Shown here piece after piece: positions 5,483 through 11,201 of a stretch of 11,201 bases of DNA. The notes beneath the pieces were generated by a model that made no database searches, was not told the origin of the DNA, and was given only the letters and a program-made list of their open reading frames with translations. Source of the stretch: Acetobacteraceae bacterium (GTDB lineage: Bacteria > Pseudomonadota > Alphaproteobacteria > Acetobacterales > Acetobacteraceae); assembly GCA_003133265.1 (NCBI GenBank), contig PKWQ01000039.1:1-11201 (forward strand). The letters run 5' to 3'. Every line of letters begins with the position of its first letter. Positions within the stretch are counted from its first letter, which is position 1. The translations under genes and the position numbers were made by a program.

Positions 5483-6697
5483 TCAGATGACCTCCTGGCG
5501 CTTCAGCTCCGCGATCTCCGCGTCCGACAGCCCGAGCCAATCGCCATAGATCTCCTGGTTGTGCTGACCGACCAGCGGGCTTGGCGTCGTCGGCACCTTG
5601 TCGGTGCCGTGGATGCGCAGCGGCGTGGTCGGCACCACGATGCGGCCCAGTTCGGGATGGTCGATCCATTCCAGCATGCCGCGCCCGTGCATGTGCGGGT
5701 CGTGCATCACCTCCGCCACGTTGCGCACCGGCGCGCAGGGAATGCGGTATTTCGAGGTGATGGCGAATATCTCCATCTTGCCCAGCGTGCGCGTCCAGGC
5801 GGAGACCGCCGCGTCGGTCTCCTCCATGTGGTCCGCGCGGGCTCTGGCGGTGAGAAAGCGCGGATCGTCCGCCAACTCCTCCCGTCCCATCGCCACGCAC
5901 AGATTCCGCCAATGCCCGTCGGTGACCACGTTGATCGCCACATGGCCGTCATTGGTTTCATAGACATTGTAGGGCGCGCTCGACAGCGCCGACTGATGGT
6001 TGCCGGTGCGCGGGGGGATCTTGCCGGTGCGGTAGTAGTACTCCATCGAGGAGGCCATCGAGCAATAGACCGCCTCCTGCATCGCCACCTCCACCAGCCT
6101 GCCCTTGCCGGTGCGGGTACGCTCGAACAGCGCCGTCATGATGCCGCCGTAGAGATGGATGCCGCCCATATAGTCCACCAGCGTCGGTCCGGCCTTCAGC
6201 GGCGGGGAGTCCGGGAAGCCGGTGACACTCATGATGCCGGACACCGCCTGGATGGTCAGATCCATCGCCAGATTGTCGCGATCCGGGCCGGTGATGCCGT
6301 AGCCGGTGCCGGTGGCGTAGACCAGCGCCGGGTTGATCTGGTGCAGCACGCTCCAGCCGACGCCGAGCTTGTCCATTACGCCGGGGGCGAAATTCTCCAG
6401 CAGCACATCGGCGCGCCTGACCATCTCGAACAGCAGCGCCCGGCCGCGCTCGTGCTTCAGGTTGAGTGTGATCGCGCGCTTGTTGGCGTTCAGCATCGCC
6501 ACCGGCAGCGTCGTGCTCTGCCCTGTCACCGCGCGGCGGCGCAGCGGCTCGCCGGTCAGCGGTTCGATCTTGATCACGTTGGCGCCGGCCTTGGCCAGCA
6601 GTAGGGTGCAATAGGGCCCCTGATAGATCTGGCCGAAATCCAGCACGGTGATCCCGGCCAGTGGCCGGTTCTCCGTGGGGTGCGCGTCAGCCGGCAT
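5483..6697 (-). CDS. CaiB/BaiF family (class III) CoA-transferase
   Basis: Moves CoA between an acyl-CoA donor and a carboxylic acid acceptor in the cytoplasm, through an aspartyl-CoA thioester. Its 404 residues match the family's length of about 400. Family marks are VLDFGQIYQGPYCTLLLA near 18-35, the NKRAITLNLK segment (72-81), DVLLENFAPGVMDKLG (97-112), and DLTIQAVSGIM, in which Asp146 is the expected catalytic aspartate. GHVAINV at 251-257 and PCAPVRNVAEV further on also fit. The start ATG at 6697 has AGGGGA about 9 bases upstream. It runs the same way as the sulfur operon but is separated by 215 bases containing a likely operator, so it is probably a separate unit. It is divergent from the EthD-like gene. 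The substrate is unknown; formyl/oxalyl, carnitine, succinyl and mesaconyl types cannot be told apart here. Confidence 0.92.
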   Translation of the reverse strand: MPADAHPTENRPLAGITVLDFGQIYQGPYCTLLLAKAGANVIKIEPLTGEPLRRRAVTGQSTTLPVAMLNANKRAITLNLKHERGRALLFEMVRRADVLLENFAPGVMDKLGVGWSVLHQINPALVYATGTGYGITGPDRDNLAMDLTIQAVSGIMSVTGFPDSPPLKAGPTLVDYMGGIHLYGGIMTALFERTRTGKGRLVEVAMQEAVYCSMASSMEYYYRTGKIPPRTGNHQSALSSAPYNVYETNDGHVAINVVTDGHWRNLCVAMGREELADDPRFLTARARADHMEETDAAVSAWTRTLGKMEIFAITSKYRIPCAPVRNVAEVMHDPHMHGRGMLEWIDHPELGRIVVPTTPLRIHGTDKVPTTPSPLVGQHNQEIYGDWLGLSDAEIAELKRQEVI

Positions 6698-6885
6698 GTT
6701 CTGTTCCCCTGAAGTCCATTCGTCGTCGCGAGTATTGCCCGGAAACCCGATCGCCTCCAGGCTGGTCGCGAAAGCCGGCTCCGGTTGCGATGGCCGGCCG
6801 GGCGATGGCGCACTATGCTGCCATTCAACGTGCTGAAACCGCCGGCGTGTCCATACGACAACAATACAAAACGGAGGAAAAAACG
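6698..6885. promoter_or_regulatory. Divergent intergenic region between CoA-transferase and EthD-like gene
   Basis: These 188 bases must contain the promoters for both directions. I see a possible -10 box TATGCT at 6814-6819 for the plus strand but no well-spaced -35 box, and the ribosome site GGAGG at 6873-6877. For the minus strand only the ribosome site AGGGGA is clear. No strong operator palindrome is visible. Confidence 0.4.
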
Positions 6886-7521
6886 ATGGCCAAAGGCATA
6901 TTGATGGTGGCGTTCGACTTCTCCAACGCCCACGAGGACGAGTTCCACGATTGGTACGATCTGGAGCACGTTCCCGAGCGGCAGCGGGTGCCGGGCTTCG
7001 GTGCCTGCGAACGCTGGATCGGCGCCACCAATCCCAAAATCGCCGCGGCCAGCTACGACCTCGACACCATCGGGGTACTGCAAAGCGCGCCTTATCGCGC
7101 GATCGGCGGCGAGAATTTGTCGGTCTGGTCGAAGCGGGTCACGGCGATGTGCAAGCGCCTGCTGCGCTTCGAGGGCGAGCAGATCCTGCCCGGCGATCAG
7201 GCCGCGCCACGGGGCGCCGGCGGGCTGCTGATCAACGCGATGAACGTAGCCCCCGAGCACGAGGCCGAGTTCAACGAGTGGTACAGCAACGAACACATCC
7301 CCGCACTTGCCGCGGTACCCGGCACGCTATGCGCCCGCCGGTTCCGCTCCTCCGTCGAGGGCTCCCATCGCTATCTGGCGCTGTATCATCTCGCCTCGCC
7401 GGATGTGCCGAGCACGCAAGCATGGAAAAGCGCGGCAGCGTCGCCGTGGACCGACAAGCTGCGCCCGCATTTCCGCGATCACCTGCGTATCCTCACCGGA
7501 GCATACAAACGCGCCAAATAG
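6886..7521 (+). CDS. Duplicated EthD-like dimeric alpha/beta-barrel protein, function unknown
   Basis: A 211-residue protein made of two similar halves. Half one (about 4-100) carries GILMVAFDF, then EFHDWYDLEHVPERQRVPG (19-37). Half two (about 112-208) carries GLLINAMNV, then EFNEWYSNEHIPALAAVPG (128-146). The shared pattern E-F-x-x-W-Y-x-x-E-H-[IV]-P with VPG is typical of the ferredoxin-like fold of EthD and related stress-responsive or monooxygenase-like dimeric barrels. Two copies in one chain suggest that the barrel, normally a homodimer, forms within one polypeptide. The start ATG has GGAGG 8 bases upstream. It is followed by the aldo/keto reductase 89 bases later and is divergent from the CoA-transferase, suggesting a shared catabolic theme. 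No catalytic residues can be assigned with certainty; the paired Trp-Tyr and Glu-His residues are candidates for the binding pocket. Confidence 0.85.
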   Translation: MAKGILMVAFDFSNAHEDEFHDWYDLEHVPERQRVPGFGACERWIGATNPKIAAASYDLDTIGVLQSAPYRAIGGENLSVWSKRVTAMCKRLLRFEGEQILPGDQAAPRGAGGLLINAMNVAPEHEAEFNEWYSNEHIPALAAVPGTLCARRFRSSVEGSHRYLALYHLASPDVPSTQAWKSAAASPWTDKLRPHFRDHLRILTGAYKRAK

Positions 7522-7610
7522 GCTTTCCGGCGCCGTCCGCTCGCGCCGGTCTCGGGAGCGGCTTACGATTGCGTCGATGCTGGCGACAGAAACAACACAC
7601 TGAGCGGACA

Positions 7611-8597
7611 ATGGAGCAGAGAACACTCGGCCGGACAGGACTCAAGGTTTCGGTACTCGGTTTCGGCTGCGGCGCGGTGGGCGGACTGATGGTCGGGGGC
7701 ACCGCCGCCGATCAGGAACGGGCCGTGGCACGGGCGGTCGACGCCGGCATCAATTATTTCGATACCGCCGCGCAGTACGGCAACGGCGAGTCCGAGAAAA
7801 ATCTGGGCCGGGTGCTGAAGGCCTTGAAACCGGATGTGCTGGTCGGCACGAAAGTGCGCATTCAGATAACGGAACGCGGCCGCATCGGCGCGGCGATCGC
7901 CGAGGCGCTGGAAGCCAGCCTCGGTCGGCTGGGGCGCGAACAGGTCGATCTGTTCCAACTGCACAACGCCATCACCGACGACGGCAGGGAACCATCGCTG
8001 AGTGCCGAGACGGTGCTGAACGAAGTCGTGCCGGCGCTGGAGCGGCTGCGCGGCCAGGGCAAGACGCGCTTCTACGGCATCACCGCCGTCGGCGACACCG
8101 GCGCGATGCATAAGGTGGTCGGCGCGCGCGTGCTCGATACGGCGCAGGTGCCGTACAACCTGCTCAATCCCAGCCCGGTCAGCGCCATCCATCCGCGCTT
8201 TCCCGCGCACGACTATCGGCAGTTTATGCTCGCCGCGAAGGATGCGGGCATGGGCGTGATCGGCATTCGGGTACTGGCCGGCGGCGCATTGAGCGGCGAT
8301 CTGGCGCGCCATCCGCTGGCCACGCCGAGCGTGGAACCGATCGGCTCCGGCGGCAGCTATGCCGATGATACCGCGCGCGCGCGGCGCCTGTTGCCGCTGG
8401 TGACCGAGGGCCATGTCGGCAGCCTGATCGAGGCGGCGATCCGGTTTGCCATCTCGTCGGACGCGATGAGCACCGTGCTGGTCGGCTACTCGACGATGGC
8501 GCAGCTGGAGGAAGCGATCGCGCACGCCAACAAGGGCAGACTGCCGCAGGCGGCGCTCGATCGCGTAGCGGCGTTGCAGGCCGAATTCGTTACATGA
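7611..8597 (+). CDS. Aldo/keto reductase
   Basis: NAD(P)H-dependent oxidoreductase of 328 residues with a TIM-barrel fold. It begins with RTLGRTGLKVSVLGFGC, the usual N-terminus. The catalytic tetrad is readable: Asp51 in NYFDTA, Tyr56 in AAQYGNGESE, Lys81 in VGTKV and His118 in FQLHNA. VPYNLLN (180-186) and the C-terminal cofactor region VLVGYSTMAQLEEAI (289-303) also fit. The frame is open far upstream, but the ATG at 7611 is where homology begins; only a weak GAGCGG ribosome site precedes it. It lies 89 bases after the EthD-like gene on the same strand, so co-transcription is likely, and it ends at a strong hairpin. Substrate unknown: sugars, aldehydes or keto acids are possible. Confidence 0.92.
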   Translation: MEQRTLGRTGLKVSVLGFGCGAVGGLMVGGTAADQERAVARAVDAGINYFDTAAQYGNGESEKNLGRVLKALKPDVLVGTKVRIQITERGRIGAAIAEALEASLGRLGREQVDLFQLHNAITDDGREPSLSAETVLNEVVPALERLRGQGKTRFYGITAVGDTGAMHKVVGARVLDTAQVPYNLLNPSPVSAIHPRFPAHDYRQFMLAAKDAGMGVIGIRVLAGGALSGDLARHPLATPSVEPIGSGGSYADDTARARRLLPLVTEGHVGSLIEAAIRFAISSDAMSTVLVGYSTMAQLEEAIAHANKGRLPQAALDRVAALQAEFVT

Positions 8598-8602
8598 CCG
8601 TG

Positions 8603-8630
8603 GCACGGAGCGGCGTGCGCCGCTCCGTGC
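8603..8630. terminator. Bidirectional terminator between convergent genes
   Basis: A perfect 12-bp stem, GCACGGAGCGGC with GCCGCTCCGTGC around the loop GTGC, starts 5 bases after the stop of the aldo/keto reductase and lies 22 bases beyond the stop of the convergent homospermidine synthase. The plus strand continues ATGTTTCG; the minus-strand tail is poor in T. As it is symmetrical and sits alone in a 55-base gap between converging genes, it probably serves both, better on the plus strand. Confidence 0.75.
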
Positions 8631-8652
8631 ATGTTTCGACCCCAAGGCTTAA

Positions 8653-10059
8653 TCAGACGACGCGGAAATTCTTGAACTGCCAGGGGCAGGTTTCATCCAG
8701 CGCCTCCGCGAACAACTCGCCCCGCCCTTGCAGCGGCGTCCAGTCGGAATAGGCACCGACCATCTCGCCCAGATACGGCCTGGCGATCTCCAGAATGCGG
8801 GCATGGTCCATCTGGTCGGGCTCGACGATCCCGGCCTCCGGATTCTCGATCGCCCAGATCATCCCCGCGAGCACGGCGGCGGTAACCTGCAGGCTGGTTG
8901 CATTGTTGTGCGGCGCCAGCCGGCGCGCCTCCTCAATGGACAGACGCGAGCCATACCAATAGGCGCCGCGCGCATGGCCCATCAGCAGCACGCCCAGCTC
9001 GTCGATGCCGCCGGTAATCTCGTCCATCATCAGCCGCTTGCGGCTCTGGATCCGCCAGTTCTTGCCGGCCAGCTCATGCAGCGACAGCACCGCGTCGTCG
9101 CATGGATGATAGGCATAGTGAACGGTCGGGCGGTACGTCACCGCCCCGCCATCGGACAGCGTGTAATAGTCCGAAATCGAGATCGACTCGTTGTGCGTGA
9201 TCAGGAAGCCATGAAACGGGCCTTCCAGCGGAGTCCAGCTACGCACCCGCGTCGATGCGCCCGGACGTTCCAGATAGATGGCGCTGTCCCGGCCAAAATC
9301 GTGCCGGCGCGCGTCCGCCGGCCAGTTGCGTTCGTGCGAACCCCAGCCCAGTTCCGCCGGCTGGCATCCCTCGCCGACGAAGCCGTCGATCGACCAGGTG
9401 TTGACGAACTCGTCCCGCAGCTTCGGCCAGGCGGACGTCTGGGTATCGCGCTCGGCGATGTGGATGACCTTGACGCCAAGACGCTGTGCCAGCGTCCCCC
9501 AATCCTCCCGCCACAGCGGCTGCGCGACATCCAGTCCGGTGTCCGCCGCGATGTCGAGGAGTGCCTGCTTGACGAAATGCGACACCAGGCCCGGATTGGC
9601 GCCATGCGTCAGCACCGCCGTCGGCCCGCCGGGCACCTCCTCGGCCAGCCCGAGCGCGGATTCGCGCAGCGCGTAGTTGGAACGTTGCGAGGCGGTCAGA
9701 GACGGATCGGTGTAATCGCCTTCCCATGGCTCGATGCAGGTATCGAGATAGAGCGAGCCGGTGCTGCGGCAGAGCCCGATCAGCGCCACCGAGGACACGT
9801 CCACTGAGAGATTCAGCAGGAAATCCCCGATACCCAGCATCGGGCGCAGCACCGCCTCGTAATTGTCCCGCGTGATCGGCGTCTTGACGAAGGCGATGCC
9901 GTATTCGTCCGCCACATCGTGGCCGCGCTCGTCGGCGGTGACGATGGTGATCCGATCCGGCGCGATGTCGAAATACCGCATGATCAACGCCAGCACGCCC
10001 TGGCCGATGCTGCCGCAGCCGAGCATGACGAGATGGCCCGGAAAGGAAACGTGCTTCAT
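8653..10059 (-). CDS. hss: Homospermidine synthase
   Basis: Makes sym-homospermidine from two putrescines (or putrescine and spermidine) using NAD as a bound cofactor, in the cytoplasm. The 468 residues match the bacterial enzyme. The Rossmann motif GCGSIGQG is at 14-21. From memory of the Blastochloris viridis enzyme, its key residues map here with a constant offset of seven: Asp87, Glu110 (CIEPW), Asn155 (HGANPG), Glu203 (IAERD), Trp222 (NTWSID), Glu230 (VGEG) and His289 (LITHNES), so the active site appears complete. The start ATG at 10059 has GGAGGTG about 7 bases before it; an ATG further upstream (10155) would overlap the metallophosphoesterase gene. It follows that gene by 43 bases on the same strand and ends at the shared terminator. 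Confidence 0.95.
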   Translation of the reverse strand: MKHVSFPGHLVMLGCGSIGQGVLALIMRYFDIAPDRITIVTADERGHDVADEYGIAFVKTPITRDNYEAVLRPMLGIGDFLLNLSVDVSSVALIGLCRSTGSLYLDTCIEPWEGDYTDPSLTASQRSNYALRESALGLAEEVPGGPTAVLTHGANPGLVSHFVKQALLDIAADTGLDVAQPLWREDWGTLAQRLGVKVIHIAERDTQTSAWPKLRDEFVNTWSIDGFVGEGCQPAELGWGSHERNWPADARRHDFGRDSAIYLERPGASTRVRSWTPLEGPFHGFLITHNESISISDYYTLSDGGAVTYRPTVHYAYHPCDDAVLSLHELAGKNWRIQSRKRLMMDEITGGIDELGVLLMGHARGAYWYGSRLSIEEARRLAPHNNATSLQVTAAVLAGMIWAIENPEAGIVEPDQMDHARILEIARPYLGEMVGAYSDWTPLQGRGELFAEALDETCPWQFKNFRVV

Positions 10060-10102
10060 CGTGGCACCTCCGTGGTCGCAAGCTGCGGCCGAACCCGCCT
10101 CG

Positions 10103-10861
10103 TCAGGACATGGGATCGAAGCGCAACGGCTCGCGCGTGACGGTGACGGTACCATTGCCGGTCAGGCGGATCAGATTGACCGTCCGCGCCAGATCGGGAG
10201 AGCCGGAGTAGTACGCCGGCACGCTGCCGGTGCCAACCTGCACCGGACGGTTCCAGTGCCCCAGCGCGAGATAGTCCGCACCCGTCGCGTCGATCTCGCC
10301 GTCGCTGATCAGCCAGGACGGGCGCAGCGGCACCGCGCCGTCGGGCTCGTAATGCCCATGCGCCAGCGCGATCTGCCAGCGCGTGCTGCGCGGGCGCGGC
10401 GTGCGCAACGGCACCATGTTGTCGTAGCTGTGATGCGCGTGGCCCCAGATTTCCAGATCGCAGCCGTGGAAATGCACCGCGTCCTCATGTGTCAGGCCCA
10501 ACACGCGCACATGCGCCAGATCGGCGATGCCGCTGCGGCGATAGACGGAATCCGGCGTCAGCGGATCGTGGTTGCCCGGCAGGATCACCACGTCCATCTC
10601 CGCCTCCGCCAGCAATTGCGTCGCCCGGCCCAGCAGATCGGGGGGAATGCGGTTGTGATCGAACACGTCGCCCACCAGCAGGGCGATCTGCGCGCCCAAC
10701 GCCCGCCCGGCCGCCAGCACGGCGCGCAATCCGCCCGCGCCGTCGCCGTCATAAATGTCCGGAACAAGGCCGTCATCGACGTGAATGTCGGAGCTGTGTA
10801 CCAGCACCACATCCCCCTCCGATGCCGCAACCTGACGATCCCGGACCAACGTCTCGCTCAT
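10103..10861 (-). CDS. Calcineurin-like metallophosphoesterase (SbcD/Mre11-like core)
   Basis: A 252-residue phosphoesterase with the five metal-binding blocks in order: SSDIHVDD (Asp25, His27), GDVFDHN (Asp65, Asn70), GNHDP (His98, Asp99), AHGHY (His168 and His170) and GHWN (His202). Two divalent metals are expected in the active site. The DxH, then GDVFDxN, then GNHD layout resembles the nuclease domain of SbcD/Mre11 and YhaO-type proteins, but the protein is shorter, has no evident capping or coiled-coil partner domain, and no SbcC-like gene is adjacent. It could be a phosphodiesterase, phosphatase or nuclease. No signal peptide is seen, so it is probably cytoplasmic. Only a weak AGCAGG ribosome site precedes the ATG. 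It lies 43 bases before the homospermidine synthase gene and is probably co-transcribed with it, though no functional link is known to me. Confidence 0.85.
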   Translation of the reverse strand: MSETLVRDRQVAASEGDVVLVHSSDIHVDDGLVPDIYDGDGAGGLRAVLAAGRALGAQIALLVGDVFDHNRIPPDLLGRATQLLAEAEMDVVILPGNHDPLTPDSVYRRSGIADLAHVRVLGLTHEDAVHFHGCDLEIWGHAHHSYDNMVPLRTPRPRSTRWQIALAHGHYEPDGAVPLRPSWLISDGEIDATGADYLALGHWNRPVQVGTGSVPAYYSGSPDLARTVNLIRLTGNGTVTVTREPLRFDPMS

Positions 10862-10937
10862 GCACCTGCTTCCCGACTGGATGGCCTCAGGATGACATGG
10901 ACGATGCGATGGTCAAGTCGCGATACCGCCAAGCTGG

Positions 10938-11201
10938 TTACAGGTAGCCGGTGCAGGCTTCCTCGGCGAATCGCGTGGGGTCGCCTTCCCAGACGATGTG
11001 CGCGTGCTCCAGCACATAAACCCGATCGGCATGCGGCAACGCGAAGGTGACGTTCTGCTCGCCCAGCAGCACGGTGATGTCGGTGGTCTGGCGCAGTTTC
11101 TCCAGCGCCTTCGACAGCTGCTCCAGGATCACCGGCGCAAGACCGAGCGTCGGCTCGTCCAGGATCAGCAGCTTCGGCTTCATCATCAGCGCCCGCGCGA
11201 T
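10938..11201 (-). CDS. livF: Branched-chain amino acid ABC transporter ATPase, LivF type, C-terminal part (cut by window edge)
   Basis: The last 87 residues of a nucleotide-binding subunit; the frame is open through the right edge. It begins IARALM, the residues just after the signature motif, followed by Walker B KLLILDEPTLGLAP. Instead of the usual switch histidine it has LLGEQNV, the replacement typical of LivF-like (HAAT family) ATPases. ADRVYVLEHAHIVWEGDP is also characteristic of that group. Such transporters import branched-chain amino acids, and relatives carry urea, short amides or aromatic acids, so the substrate is uncertain. The other Liv genes should lie beyond the right edge. 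It ends 76 bases before the metallophosphoesterase; that gap shows no hairpin, so read-through is possible. Confidence 0.9.
   Translation of the reverse strand: MARALMMKPKLLILDEPTLGLAPVILEQLSKALEKLRQTTDITVLLGEQNVTFALPHADRVYVLEHAHIVWEGDPTRFAEEACTGYL

Noticed and set aside
7532..7563. Weak hairpin (CCGCTC ... GAGCGG) between the EthD-like and reductase genes
   Set aside because: Six base pairs with a 13-base loop and no T-run are expected by chance in such GC-rich DNA; not called as a terminator.
8728..9807. Plus-strand open frame of 359 codons
   Set aside because: It is antisense to homospermidine synthase, whose active-site residues are all intact on the other strand.

Overview
The window is high-GC DNA, almost certainly from an alphaproteobacterium. 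The best guess is Rhodospirillales/Acetobacteraceae-like, judged from codon use, the compact prolyl-tRNA synthetase N-terminus and a bacterial-type homospermidine synthase. Nothing in it looks like phage, an insertion sequence or CRISPR. The window is ordinary chromosomal metabolism, densely packed, with clear Shine-Dalgarno sites before most genes.

Layout. (1) 1-346, minus: N-terminal part of proS, cut by the window edge. (2) 347-812: the only long stretch without a confident gene. It holds a 15-bp palindrome, a terminator-like hairpin and the terminator of the next operon. (3) 5267 down to 813, minus: a five-gene sulfur operon in the order sulfonate-type periplasmic binding protein, permease, ATPase, OsmC-family protein, O-acetylhomoserine sulfhydrylase (MetY-type). 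The ABC genes are joined by two 4-base ATGA overlaps, and the last two genes follow at 34 and 16 bases. The operon ends in a strong hairpin. Its upstream region carries an AT-rich nested inverted repeat that looks like a regulator site. (4) 5483-6697, minus: class III (CaiB/BaiF) CoA-transferase. Divergent from it on the plus strand are a duplicated EthD-like alpha/beta-barrel protein (6886-7521) and an aldo/keto reductase (7611-8597), possibly one catabolic module. (5) A 12-bp perfect hairpin serves as the shared terminator between the reductase and the convergent genes beyond. (6) 10059-8653, minus: homospermidine synthase, preceded by a metallophosphoesterase (10861-10103). (7) 10938-11201, minus: C-terminal end of a LivF-type branched-chain amino acid ABC ATPase, cut by the window edge.

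How the genes fit together. The sulfur operon couples uptake of an organosulfur compound to sulfur assimilation into homocysteine. It encodes no desulfonating oxygenase, so sulfide must be released by an enzyme encoded elsewhere or by an unrecognised step; the OsmC protein is the only candidate inside the operon. The CoA-transferase/EthD-like/reductase set suggests activation and reduction of an unknown organic acid or aldehyde. Homospermidine synthase makes the polyamine typical of many alphaproteobacteria. I did not find a clearly new system. The least explained items are the OsmC gene inside the sulfur operon, the nested inverted repeat at 5383-5429, the duplicated EthD-like protein and the structured leader region before proS.
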